A stretch of DNA of 64,000 bases from DASSFG01 sp035547915 (GTDB lineage Bacteria; Planctomycetota; Planctomycetia; Pirellulales; JAICIG01): contig DASZTS010000054.1 of the NCBI GenBank assembly GCA_035547915.1, positions 23,366 through 87,365 on the forward strand, in the 5' to 3' direction. The notes under the pieces were generated by a model. The model saw only the letters and a program-made list of their open reading frames with translations. It made no database searches and was not told the DNA's origin. Shown piece after piece: positions 38,291-47,096 of the stretch (position 1 is its first letter; each line of letters begins with the position of its first letter). A program made the translations under genes and the position numbers.

Positions 38291-39184
38291 TCAGATAGGC
38301 GGCATTACGCTGGCGCCGGGCGTCACTTGCTTGATGTTCGGCGTCACATCGGCTTGCACTTTGCCGAAGGCCCAAGCCAGACCGCCCAAGAGGACGGCCT
38401 GGAAGGCGGGGTTGTCCCACACGTCTTCGCGGTGGCCCATCGAGGTATAGAAGACGCGTCCTTCGCCGTGCTTGCGCGCCCAGGTGCTCGGGAACGGCGG
38501 TCGCATGTAGTCCGCGTCGACCATGCCTTGCGTGTCGAGCACCAGCAGCACGTGCAAATCGTCGGCGAAGTTTTTGAGCGAGTACCACTCCTCGGTCTTG
38601 ATCTCGATCTCGTCGCCGACGCCGTTGAGCCCCGGAAACTTATGGTCGACGACGGCCAAGCGCCCTTTTTGCTGTTGACCATGCCGGATGAATTCGCCAC
38701 CCAGCATGGCGATATAGGGGTCACGCTTGTCGGGCGTCTGATTCTCGGCGGCGGGCCCCGGCGAGTGAAACGTATCGGCTCCGCAGTGCGAAGCCAAAAA
38801 ACCCTTGCCTGAGGCAACCGCGTCGAGCAACCGCTGCTTGCCGGCCGGAGACATGGGCGGGGTCTTGTCGGTGCCGTCCTTGGTCAGATCGCCCGTGGTA
38901 TAGAACAGGAACGCATCGTACTCGCCCAGGTCGCTATCGAAGACGTGGCCGTCCTTGGTGGCGACCACTTCGAAGCCATGCTTTTTGCCCAGCTCGGTGA
39001 CGACGCGTTCGTTGTGGGCCAGTTCGTCGCCCTGCCGCTTGCAGCTCGAATGTTCGAAGCTCTGGCTGCGCGTGAACATGAGCAGCTTGCGTTTCCGCTG
39101 GTCATCCGTGTTCGCCCAAGCCAGAGGAAACGACGACAGGCTTAATGAGGCGGCGGTAGCAAGCAACAGATCGCGGCGTTTCAT
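38291..39184 (-). CDS. Exported ThuA-domain protein
   Basis: This is a 297-residue protein with an N-terminal export signal MKRRDLLLATAASLSLSSFP; the KRRDLLL opening looks Tat-like. The ThuA glutamine-amidotransferase-like fold follows: LLMFTRSQSFEHSS, YDAFLFYTTGDL, GKGFLASHCGADTFH and WARKHGEGRVFYTSMGHRED. ThuA was first linked to trehalose utilisation, but its activity is poorly defined. Planctomycetes carry many exported copies, often near sugar dehydrogenases. This copy appears monocistronic, lying between the small conserved gene and the ketosynthase. Confidence 0.9.
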   Translation of the reverse strand: MKRRDLLLATAASLSLSSFPLAWANTDDQRKRKLLMFTRSQSFEHSSCKRQGDELAHNERVVTELGKKHGFEVVATKDGHVFDSDLGEYDAFLFYTTGDLTKDGTDKTPPMSPAGKQRLLDAVASGKGFLASHCGADTFHSPGPAAENQTPDKRDPYIAMLGGEFIRHGQQQKGRLAVVDHKFPGLNGVGDEIEIKTEEWYSLKNFADDLHVLLVLDTQGMVDADYMRPPFPSTWARKHGEGRVFYTSMGHREDVWDNPAFQAVLLGGLAWAFGKVQADVTPNIKQVTPGASVMPPI

Positions 39185-39317
39185 GGCTGTTTTGCGGGAT
39201 GGACTAGGGGATGTTTAACGCATCCAGCATAGCCACCTGACGGCCATCCGCAACGTTTCGCCGCCCGCCGATCGTGGGGTATTTTGAAACGGCCGATCCA
39301 GGCCAGCCACTCGCTCT

Positions 39318-40586
39318 TTAAGCGGCCTTTCGCTCAGCCCAACCGGCGGCCGATCCGGTGGCCGACCAGCGTCGCAAGACCGCGGCGGCCATGTGCCCAC
39401 CGAAGGCGACGGAGAGTTTCAGGGCATGTTCAAACTTCGTCGCGCGACCCACCAACGGAATGCAATCCAGATCGCATTCGGGATCGGGGTCGGTCAGGTT
39501 GGTCGTAGGCGGCGCGAAGCCGTCTCGCATGGCCAGGGTGGTCACGGCCAATTCCACACTCCCGGCCGCACTGACCAGGTGGCCGAGCATCGACTTGGTA
39601 GAGCTCATACAGATGCGGTCGGCGGCATGGCCCAGCGCTCGGCGGATGCCACGCGTCTCCACTACGTCGTTTTGCAGGGTTCCGGTGCCGTGGGCGTTGA
39701 TGTATCCCAGGTCCGAGGTGGCGATGCCGGCCTTGTTCAAACTACTGGCGATCAGATACGCGAGGGTCTCGCTGTCGGTGTTCATGCCCGTGATGTGGTG
39801 GGCGTCGGTGTGCATCTTGCCGGCGGCGATTTCGGCATAGATTCGGGCACCGCGGCGCAACGCATGGCTGAGGCGCTCGATGACAAACAGGGCCGCGCCT
39901 TCTCCCATCACGAAACCGCTGCGTCGGCTGTCGAACGGTCGCGAGGCCTGTCTCGGATCGTCGTGATGCGCCAAGACCCTCATGGCTTGAAAACCGGCGG
40001 CAAACAGCGGGTCGAACGCTTCGGCGCTGCCCGCCAGTGCGATGTCGCACTGGCCGTCCTGGATGCTGTGCGCCGCCAGCAAAACCTCCACCAACCCACT
40101 GGCGCAGGCGGCCGAATGGCAGAACCGCGGCCCGCGCAAGCCAAAGCGATTGGCCACCGTCACACACGCCGTATTGGGAAACCATTGTTGCCACCAGGGG
40201 ATGGCGCTCGGTCTCGGCGAACGCCCAGGTTGCTCGAAGAACCAGCCCGCGTCGCCCATGTGCCCGCTGATGGCGCAGGCGAACCGGTCCAGGTCGACCG
40301 TCGCCAGATCGATGCCGGAATCTTCCATGGCCTCGGCCGCGGCGTGCAAATTGAGCGAGATGGACTTCAATTGACCGGGGAATTCGGGCTCGACCGTCGC
40401 TGGAGCCCCGATAGAGATGCTCTCGGGCATGTCGGGCAGACCGGCCAGCGAACGAACGCCGCTCTGGCCTTCGCGCACGCGCCGCCACACGGTTTCACGA
40501 TCGGCGCCGAGTGACGCGATCAGCCCAATACCCGTGATGACGACCGGCTCGCGCCGCTCGTATTTTTCGCCCGTCGGCAGAAGCAT
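39318..40586 (-). CDS. Beta-ketoacyl-ACP synthase, FabF-like
   Basis: This is a 422-residue condensing enzyme. ATG 40586 has GAGG about eight bases upstream, and the family start VVITGIGLIASLG follows. The catalytic triad is complete: Cys in HSAACASGLVE, His in INAHGTGTLQNDVVE and His in SMLGHLVSAAGS. It would extend acyl chains using malonyl-ACP. It is isolated from other fatty-acid genes, and the sequence around the Cys differs from housekeeping FabF (usually TACA). A specialised role, such as an unusual lipid or a small secondary pathway, is possible but not shown. Confidence 0.88.
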   Translation of the reverse strand: MLLPTGEKYERREPVVITGIGLIASLGADRETVWRRVREGQSGVRSLAGLPDMPESISIGAPATVEPEFPGQLKSISLNLHAAAEAMEDSGIDLATVDLDRFACAISGHMGDAGWFFEQPGRSPRPSAIPWWQQWFPNTACVTVANRFGLRGPRFCHSAACASGLVEVLLAAHSIQDGQCDIALAGSAEAFDPLFAAGFQAMRVLAHHDDPRQASRPFDSRRSGFVMGEGAALFVIERLSHALRRGARIYAEIAAGKMHTDAHHITGMNTDSETLAYLIASSLNKAGIATSDLGYINAHGTGTLQNDVVETRGIRRALGHAADRICMSSTKSMLGHLVSAAGSVELAVTTLAMRDGFAPPTTNLTDPDPECDLDCIPLVGRATKFEHALKLSVAFGGHMAAAVLRRWSATGSAAGWAERKAA

Positions 40587-41058
40587 CCTTTCCTCACTTT
40601 TTGGCAGACGGTTCCAATCGGCGAGAAACGTAGCCGAAATGGGGTCCTTTGGCCAGTCTGGTTTCCGCATTTCCGCCTCCGAACTGGGCTACGGTACGGT
40701 GGCAGTGAACGCAAGTTCAAAATCACGGTAAATCGCATAGCGCCTTACACTTACCGCCGGGCTCGCCGGAGACGAGCATCGCGGCCAAACGAGAGAGTTT
40801 TGGGTTCGATCAAGGCCGAAGAAGACGTTCCCGGCGATGCGGGGAAACTCGAGCGCCCAGGCCAGGCTTCTGGCAATCTTCCTCGGCGAAATTCCGGGCA
40901 TGATTGTGTTACTCTGCGGGAGCTGCGGCGGAAGTCTACCGCTTGTCCGCCGAGGCATCTATGATAGTGGCAAAGCGTTTTTCCGTCGCACTTTAGAAGA
41001 AATGGCTTCGAAATTGGTGGCGATTCGCCGGGTGCACCCCGCGCGTGCGAGGGACAGG
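40587..41058. other. Divergent spacer between ketosynthase and TPR-B' gene
   Basis: No supported gene lies here. The TPR-B' frame remains open upstream to 40837, with an in-frame ATG at 41002. A TATGAT at 40960-40965 could be a -10 element but lacks a -35 partner. Confidence 0.4.
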
Positions 41059-42255
41059 ATGCGGAACCTGATTCGCATTGCGTTGCCCTGCGCGGCGATG
41101 CTCATCCTCGGCTGCCTATTCGCGTCCGCTTCGGCGCCCAGTAAGCATGTTCAGCGCGGCATGGACTGCCTGCGGTCGGGCGATGCGGAGCGAGCCCAAT
41201 ATGAGTTGCTGTCGATCAACTCGCGCCCCCAGTACGAGGTGCAGGCGTGCCTCTTGCGGGTGTGGTTGTCGTTGCGTTCATCGGTCAGCAACCAGGCCGC
41301 GCTTCAGAATATCGCTTGGGACGAATTGCGGTACGCCGCCGAGGATCGTGAATACCAGGCCTTGGCGCTGGCGTTGATGGGGCAGGCCGCGTACGAAGCG
41401 GAACGATTGTCGGACGCGCTCAACTTCCTGGAAGGCTCCTTGAAGGCCGATCCCGGCGAAGTCGAAGCTCACCGCTGGCTCGGGGCCATCTATTACGACA
41501 TTGGCTTGGCCGATCAGGCCATGCAGGAACTGCAGTACGTCGCCCGGCGCGAGCGCGCCAACGCAGGCGTGCATCACCTGATGGGATTGATCTTGCGCGA
41601 ACGGGGCGAATATGCGGCGGCCGCCGAGGCTTACCGAGAATCGCTCACCCGCCAGCCGAACCGGCCCGAGGCCACCGAAACCCGCATCGACTTGGGTGGC
41701 TGCTTGCTCAAGATGCACCAGTACGACGAGGTCCTCGCAGCGATCGCCGACTGCCCGGATTCCCCGGAAGTGCTCCTCATGCGGGCCGACTGCTATGCGG
41801 GGCAAGGCAAAATCAATCTGGCGATGGAGACGGTCGACGCGGTGCTCGCCCTCGACGCCGAGAACCCCTCGGCGCTTTCGGTGAAGGCTGCCATTCTACG
41901 CGCGGAAGGAGACGTGAAGACGGCCATACCTTTGCTCGCGCATGCGGTAGCTCTGCGGCCGAACGATTATGCACTCCGCTATCGACTGGTCAGTGCCTAT
42001 CGGGAGGCTGGCGAAGACCGTCTGGCGGACGATGCGGCCGTGGGAATGGAAGATCTTCGCCGACGGCTCGACCGCTATCACGCCCTGGTCGAGCGGGCCG
42101 GCGCGGATGCGGCCGACGCCAAGCTAAGATACGAAATCGCCTCGTTGGCGCGAGAGTTAGGGATGGGTGAAACGGCCGATAACTGGCTCAAGGCCGCGCA
42201 CCTCCTCGAACACGCCGACCTGCGCCCCTGGCTCCGTGCCAATCCAACACCCTAG
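41059..42255 (+). CDS. TPR-repeat protein (TPR-B paralogue)
   Basis: This is a 398-residue protein. The ATG at 41059 has GAGGG upstream and opens a hydrophobic N-terminal segment with a possible lipobox (ILGC). ATG 41002 is an alternative. The rest is tandem TPR helices from about residue 30 to 390. The central part aligns closely with the TPR-B gene at 48488-49852. HHLMGLILRERGEY and AYRESLTRQP here match HRLMGLIWKQLGKY and AFQESLRRNP there. It is therefore the fourth member of a duplicated module, but lies on the opposite strand from the other members. Its TAG stop is part of repeat copy C. Function unknown; envelope scaffolding is plausible. Confidence 0.82.
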   Translation: MRNLIRIALPCAAMLILGCLFASASAPSKHVQRGMDCLRSGDAERAQYELLSINSRPQYEVQACLLRVWLSLRSSVSNQAALQNIAWDELRYAAEDREYQALALALMGQAAYEAERLSDALNFLEGSLKADPGEVEAHRWLGAIYYDIGLADQAMQELQYVARRERANAGVHHLMGLILRERGEYAAAAEAYRESLTRQPNRPEATETRIDLGGCLLKMHQYDEVLAAIADCPDSPEVLLMRADCYAGQGKINLAMETVDAVLALDAENPSALSVKAAILRAEGDVKTAIPLLAHAVALRPNDYALRYRLVSAYREAGEDRLADDAAVGMEDLRRRLDRYHALVERAGADAADAKLRYEIASLARELGMGETADNWLKAAHLLEHADLRPWLRANPTP

Positions 42256-42352
42256 CGCATCCGACCAAGCCGGATCGAACTAAAAATCGGCGTTTCGCAC
42301 GCTGATTTTTTGCCTGCGGCGCTCCGGCTGCCGGGTTTTGTCGGCCGCTCTT
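42252..42352 (-). repeat. Dispersed palindromic repeat, copy C
   Basis: This is a full-length copy in the minus orientation. The plus-strand ends are CTAGCGCATCCGACC and CGGGTTTTGTCGGCCGCTCTT. The central hairpin is AAAAATCGGC (42282-42291) with GCTGATTTTT (42301-42310), ten pairs including one G-T wobble. The left end supplies the TAG stop of the TPR-B' gene. Confidence 0.85.
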
Positions 42353-42427
42353 CGCCGCGCGAATCCCTTGCCCGCCCGATTTCATCCCCAGGCGATTGGG
42401 CGATGCGCGTGGCAGATACCCCGTCGG

Positions 42428-43162
42428 CTAATCGACGAGGTCGAAATCGAAGGTAAGCGGCTCATCGTCCGAGTGCTCGATGGTAGCCGTGAAGCCGGAA
42501 GTGCTCGTGTCGAGATACCGCGTGGGAACCAAGACTTTGCCTCCCGAGCGTTCCGCGGCCAACTGCCGAACGTCCTCGGTGAGACCGAGCTTGATGAAGT
42601 TGGGCGGATATCTCAACGATTTCAGGTCCGCATCCGTAAGCTTTCTCAATTGACGACTCGTGAGCGCAAGCATCTCGCGAATCGATTTCAAATCCATATC
42701 GGGCGGCTTACGAAAGCTGGGCGAAAGCGGATACCCAGTTGTTTCCGGCTCCTCTCGATCCATCGCTTCCTGTTCCTCCAACACGCGCAGGCCAGCCGCG
42801 TATTCGGCCTCCTCTCCGGGGCCGAAACTTCCGAAGCGCCGCCACAACTCCCTGTCTACCAGTTCGGGAAACGGCCGTGTGTACTTCGTGACGACGACTC
42901 CATATTCCCCGGGAAACGCTCCGTCCAGAATATTGTTCGCGGATACGAACGTACGCGCGAAATAGTATCCGTCTTTGTCGGTTACCGCGAACGCCGGTTG
43001 CGCATCCAGGTAACCGCTCAGAAACGTCACCATCGCACCACGCAACGGCTTTCCGTTGTAGGTGACGTGCCCTTGCACCAACACGGTCGGCGGCGGCTTC
43101 CCGCAGCCCGTAGCCAAGCCGACCACCAGCAACAGCGCCACCACCGCATACCGCGAGATCAT
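42428..43162 (-). CDS. TTR-like (carboxypeptidase-regulatory-like) lipoprotein
   Basis: This is a 244-residue protein. The ATG at 43162 opens a lipoprotein signal with lipobox VGLATGC (Cys about residue 19). A transthyretin-like beta domain follows (VQGHVTYNGKPLRGAMVTFL, then AFPGEYGVVVTKY). The tail has PTRYLDTSTSGFTATIEH and TFDFDL, the same ending as in the lipoproteins at 44650 and 51403, so the three are paralogues. Relative to them this one has a long insertion of charged residues (about 100-200). It should be anchored to a membrane outside the cytoplasm. Its place next to the TPR-A gene suggests it is an extra member of the DUF1559/TPR module. Confidence 0.78.
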   Translation of the reverse strand: MISRYAVVALLLVVGLATGCGKPPPTVLVQGHVTYNGKPLRGAMVTFLSGYLDAQPAFAVTDKDGYYFARTFVSANNILDGAFPGEYGVVVTKYTRPFPELVDRELWRRFGSFGPGEEAEYAAGLRVLEEQEAMDREEPETTGYPLSPSFRKPPDMDLKSIREMLALTSRQLRKLTDADLKSLRYPPNFIKLGLTEDVRQLAAERSGGKVLVPTRYLDTSTSGFTATIEHSDDEPLTFDFDLVD

Positions 43163-43294
43163 GCTCGGCCCCCGAAAATGTAGACCTGGCCGGCACATGA
43201 TTGGACAATCCAACGCATCGAGCATGTTGGCAGGACCCTAGTCGGTAGAGATCGGTACGAGTCTTTTCACAGATGCCATCACCGACTCGCCGGT

Positions 43295-44644
43295 CTAGGA
43301 GCCATCGACGCCGACGGCGCCCTGTTCGGCCGCGTTTCCACTCGCCGCCAACGCCCGATGTTCGGCAGCGAGTTCCGCTTGCCCCTGCTGCTCGTAATAG
43401 TCGGCCAGCGCTGCGTGAGCTTCCGCGTGGTCCGGATCGAACTTCAGCGCGGTCAGCAAGAGCGTTTGCGCTTCCTGGTGCAGATTCTGTTCTTTCAAGA
43501 GCATCGCAGCTTCGTAGCGCAACGTCGCATCGTTCGGGCGGGCCGCAAGCTGTCGCTCGAGGTCGTACAATCGCTCATGCCGGCGAGTCAGCTCTTCCGC
43601 CCGCTTCATCTCGTCCTTCGCGGCCTGCTTGTCACCGGTGCGGGCGAGCGCCATGCCGTACGAATAGTGCGTGGGTCCATCGTAGACGAGAATCTCGGCC
43701 GCTTGCCGCAGGTCTACCACCGCCTTCTTCGCATCCCCCAATTCCAAAGCGAGTTCGCCCGACTCCGCGAGGATACGGGCGCGCGACTCCTTCGCCACAC
43801 CCTCAACCGATACCTCAGCCAGCACCTTTGCAGCATCGTCGTAGCGTCCCTTGCGCCGCAAGCAGACCGCGATTCCCAACGCCGCCAGCGGATCGGCGGA
43901 GTCATGCTCGCGACACCAACGATAGTTCTGCAAGGCGCCTTCCACGTCATGTTTCTTCAACAGTGCATCCGCCAATAAAGCATGTGCCGCGAAATCGTCG
44001 GGCACCGCTTTGACGATGGCAGAAAAATCATTGATCTGCTCATCGATATCGCCGACGAGGCCATAGATCATGGCCCGTAGATGCCGCGGGCGGGCATCGA
44101 GCGGGCGCCAGTCAATCCAGAGCTTCAACGTGATCAAAGCCTGGTTCAACCAATACTTGCCAAAGTAGCCCTTCGCCAGTGCTTCGTAGACCTGTTCGGC
44201 AGTATCGTCATCGATCGGACGTGAAAGCAGGCCCTTGAGTTGCCCTTCGGCGGCAGGATCGCCAGCCTGGAAGGCCGCCATCATTTCCTGCGGCCGTATC
44301 TCCTTCAGCGGCCAACCAAGCTCCTCGGCACGGCGGAAGTAGTCTTGGCTTTTATGGAGTTGATTGGCGCGGCGCATCGCCACGCCGGTCAAGAAGGCTT
44401 GCTCTGCCGACTTACAAAGAGGGGCCGCCGGCGACCGCAAGGCAACCAACGCCCGCTCCGCATCTCCAGAGGCCAGCAAGTTCCGGGCGCTATGCAAACG
44501 ATAGCTAAGCTGCACGCCGGGCCAAACGGCCACCGACGCGCCGGCCACGGCTACCAGACCCAACCACTTGGCAGCCCCGCCGCGACGTCCACCCATTGCC
44601 CCACCGACCGACGACTTCTCGGCCTTTACCGACGTCACGGCCAC
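43295..44644 (-). CDS. Membrane-anchored TPR protein (TPR-A, module 2)
   Basis: This is a 449-residue protein with a GTG start five bases after the lipoprotein stop. One membrane helix lies at about 27-45, after a basic Gly-rich cytoplasmic stub. The remainder is TPR repeats, for example ALITLKLWIDWRPLDARPRH and LLTALKFDPDHAEAHAALAD. It aligns with the TPR-A gene at 49854-51218. Both have the EELGWP / QKLGWP segment and the terminal H-A/R-ALA-x-YY pattern. The TPR part would face the exterior. Function unknown; it probably works with the adjacent lipoprotein and DUF1559 protein. Confidence 0.85.
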   Translation of the reverse strand: MAVTSVKAEKSSVGGAMGGRRGGAAKWLGLVAVAGASVAVWPGVQLSYRLHSARNLLASGDAERALVALRSPAAPLCKSAEQAFLTGVAMRRANQLHKSQDYFRRAEELGWPLKEIRPQEMMAAFQAGDPAAEGQLKGLLSRPIDDDTAEQVYEALAKGYFGKYWLNQALITLKLWIDWRPLDARPRHLRAMIYGLVGDIDEQINDFSAIVKAVPDDFAAHALLADALLKKHDVEGALQNYRWCREHDSADPLAALGIAVCLRRKGRYDDAAKVLAEVSVEGVAKESRARILAESGELALELGDAKKAVVDLRQAAEILVYDGPTHYSYGMALARTGDKQAAKDEMKRAEELTRRHERLYDLERQLAARPNDATLRYEAAMLLKEQNLHQEAQTLLLTALKFDPDHAEAHAALADYYEQQGQAELAAEHRALAASGNAAEQGAVGVDGS

Positions 44645-44649
44645 TGCGA

Positions 44650-45174
44650 TTACTCCGTCAAATCGAAATTGACTTCCGGTTGCCCAGCCTTAACCGTTGC
44701 CGTCAGGCCACTCTGATCGGGTAAGTTGTAGCGAGTCGGGATCTCCGATTCGACCGCCGTGCCCTGCCCGCCGCCCTGGGGATTAGGCATACCCGCTTGG
44801 CTCATGCGCCTTTGGTCTTCGGGTGACATCTTTTGCCGCTCCTCCGGCGTCATCTTGTTGACCTTCTCCTGAAACTCAACATCAGCCGACTTCTTCATCT
44901 TCGTCACGGTCACCTTATAGTCGCCGGGCAAGGCACCGTTTGCTTGCTTAGTCGGCGACTCGAGGGTCATCAAGGTATACATTCCCTGAGCGTCGGTTAA
45001 TCCGCCTGCGATCTTGCCATCCGGCGCAGTGCTGATGAACGAGATCGACGCATCGGCCAAAGGTTGCCCCTTATAGGTGACCTTTCCCTTGACCGGAACG
45101 GTGGCCAACTTGCTGCCTTGAGAACAGCCTGCCAAGACGCATGCCGTGAATAGCAATACCAACCGTGTCTGCAT
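44650..45174 (-). CDS. TTR-like lipoprotein (module 2)
   Basis: This is a 174-residue lipoprotein. MQTRLVLLFTACVLAGCSQG has a lipobox LAGC (Cys about 17). It has a TTR-like domain with VKGKVTYKGQPLADASISF and LPGDYKVTVTK. A Met/Gln/Lys-rich insert follows (about 95-130: TPEERQKMSPEDQRRM), then the shared ending IPTRYNLPDQSGLTATVKAG and NFDL. The TPR-A gene starts five bases after its stop, so the pair is coupled. The DUF1559 gene is 265 bases upstream. The orthologous position in the other module is the gene at 51403-51909. Confidence 0.85.
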   Translation of the reverse strand: MQTRLVLLFTACVLAGCSQGSKLATVPVKGKVTYKGQPLADASISFISTAPDGKIAGGLTDAQGMYTLMTLESPTKQANGALPGDYKVTVTKMKKSADVEFQEKVNKMTPEERQKMSPEDQRRMSQAGMPNPQGGGQGTAVESEIPTRYNLPDQSGLTATVKAGQPEVNFDLTE

Positions 45175-45439
45175 GTTACATTTCCAGAATAACTACTGAA
45201 AAACGAAGAAAACACCAAAAAGGCCACCCAATAGCAGGAAAGCGCAGCATCTGCCTCCTAGGCTGCGAATCCGACCTTCCCAGCAGCCGGAAAACGTCCT
45301 GCCATACCGAAGAACGTCCGGTTTGCACCGTTGAACACACCCGCCGCACCACAGAGAAAACCGCCGCGCCCCACGCGATAGCCACATAGCGAGGGCATTC
45401 GGCACCACAAGCCACGGGAATCTCTGCTGCCCCTCTCGG

Positions 45440-46663
45440 CTACTTGCCGTTCAAGACATCATCGGGTATCTGGTTGCCGTCGCGACGATCTCCCAACCGC
45501 TGGTATGTATCGTAGTTGATCGTCTCCGAAAGGAAGTGCACGGCGCCGTCGCAGAAGACAAACTGCGCGCCACCCGGATGCTTCGACTTGAAGCCGTCTT
45601 CGCCGGTTTCATTCTGACCCCAACCGGCACGCTGCGGCTGATAGCTACCGGCCGTGCTGTTAATGTAGTTCATTTGGTACATCAGCAGCGAACCCGGTTC
45701 ACCCATACACGTGGGCAAGTTAATCGGAGCACCGGTCGAACCGATGTGCTGCCAACCGTTCCCCCCCCAAAACGTATCGCGGTTGGTATTAATCTCCGAG
45801 CACGCGGGCCGGTATTCCCCCATGGCGATCACGTTCGACGTACCATCGCCGATATCCTGGATTCTTGCGGCCCAGAAAACACAGGCAAACGGACCAGAGA
45901 TGTACGTGTCGTCTCCGATGTTGTAGACCCATCCCTCGTTCAAGCTGCCCGTACCAAACCAGTCGCCCGTGCCAGGAGTGTTGTTACCCCCCGTGTTCGT
46001 CGCCCCCGGATAGGGCGAGTTACCAACAAGCGGAACCAATGAAGTCCCGTTCAGAGCCTGGGCGCCGAGCGAGGGAGCGTAGTTGCTATAAGAACGATTC
46101 GGATTGCCGTTCCACTGCTGCTGCGGCACGGTGCGATTGAGATCGCTGGGGCACTGATACGCCGGAATGTTCGTGCTGGCGAAATAAGTGCTGCCGGTCG
46201 GCGAGAACTTTCCAGAATTGACCCACGCCGGATTTAGCTGATCGCCCACATTGGGCGGGATGCCGGTCGGATTGTTCCCCGCATAGTTGGCGCTGCCGCC
46301 GCTGTTCTGAAGATTGAATTTCAACTGGCTATAGAGCGCCTGCTGCTCAATGAAAGGGAGCAAGGCGACCAGCGTCGAACCTCGCGCCGGCATGATCGTG
46401 GGTGCGTAGCCGCTGTTCTGATTGCCGCAGCACCAGTCGCCAGAGCCCGGCGCGAACCGACCGAACACGTCGTGATAGTCGTGCAACGCGACGCCCAATT
46501 GCTTCAGATTATTGGTGCATTGCGCGCGGCGGGCCGCCTCGCGCGCCGCCTGCACCGCAGGCAGCAACAAGGCGATGAGAATGCCAATGATGGCGATAAC
46601 GACTAGGAGCTCAACGAGCGTGAAGCCTTGCCGGACACGAGGCTTCAAAGAATGACGACACAT
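45440..46663 (-). CDS. DUF1559 H-X9-DG pseudopilin-like protein (module 2)
   Basis: This is a 407-residue protein. The ATG at 46663 has GGAG 11 bases upstream and yields a type IV pilin-like leader: basic MCRHSLKPRVRQG followed by FTLVELLVVIAIIGILIALL, with cleavage expected before Phe. DUF1559 follows with QAAREAARRAQCTNNLKQLG and YHDVFGRF. Near the end HPGGAQFVFCDG is the H-X9-DG signature. It would be processed by a prepilin peptidase and exported through a pseudopilus-like route. The family is strongly expanded in planctomycetes. It heads the module with lipoprotein and TPR-A downstream, and has a candidate promoter at 46819-46847. Confidence 0.92.
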   Translation of the reverse strand: MCRHSLKPRVRQGFTLVELLVVIAIIGILIALLLPAVQAAREAARRAQCTNNLKQLGVALHDYHDVFGRFAPGSGDWCCGNQNSGYAPTIMPARGSTLVALLPFIEQQALYSQLKFNLQNSGGSANYAGNNPTGIPPNVGDQLNPAWVNSGKFSPTGSTYFASTNIPAYQCPSDLNRTVPQQQWNGNPNRSYSNYAPSLGAQALNGTSLVPLVGNSPYPGATNTGGNNTPGTGDWFGTGSLNEGWVYNIGDDTYISGPFACVFWAARIQDIGDGTSNVIAMGEYRPACSEINTNRDTFWGGNGWQHIGSTGAPINLPTCMGEPGSLLMYQMNYINSTAGSYQPQRAGWGQNETGEDGFKSKHPGGAQFVFCDGAVHFLSETINYDTYQRLGDRRDGNQIPDDVLNGK

Positions 46664-47096
46664 GACTGTTCTCCAAGCGAAGATAAAACAACGTGGCGGC
46701 GCTGGGCCAATGAGACCAAAACGGCCGCATAGAGCGGCTCTCTGACGAATTGGGGTAATCCACTCTCGTTCCTTCGCTCTTCTCTGCTCTCGCTCCCTAC
46801 CCCCCCGAGTCAACCGGCAGTCTATATGGGGCACCCTAACGAGTCAAGCACTTTCAAGCCGCAACTCCAGATTTCCATTGGTCTACGCCGTCGTCGCCGG
46901 CGCTTGGGAGCCCTGGTCGAGCCGTCGTCGTTTTGTAGACACCTGTTCATACAACGGATGTCGTGCGGCCGACCCATACCGGTCGGCCCTCCCAACGATG
47001 CGCGCGAAGCCGCCAAACCAAAATCGGAGTGCCGCCAGCCCGGTCGCAAAGCGTTTCACTGCATGCCGCTGCACCGATGCGGTAGAATTCGGAGCT
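46664..47096. other. Divergent spacer between DUF1559 and ASST-like genes
   Basis: It contains the DUF1559 promoter candidate (46819-46847), a second TTGACT (46808-46813) 34 bases away, and a ribosome site GGAG before 47097. A short stretch at 46730-46754 resembles the end of the dispersed repeat but is too degenerate to call. The ASST frame is open upstream to 46878. Confidence 0.45.
46819..46847 (-). promoter_or_regulatory. Candidate promoter of DUF1559 module 2
   Basis: On the minus strand TTGACT (46847-46842) and TAGACT (46824-46819) are 17 bases apart, giving five and four consensus matches. The leader to the ATG at 46663 would be about 150 bases. Confidence 0.5.

Noticed and set aside
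45175..45439. Spacer between lipoprotein and DUF1559 genes, considered as a place for a small RNA or gene
   Set aside because: No ribosome site, stable hairpin with T-run, or coding pattern was found.
46730..46754. TAGAGCGGCTCTCTGACGAA, resembling the left end of the dispersed repeat
   Set aside because: The match is short, contains an insertion and lacks the central hairpin and right end, so it cannot be told from chance.
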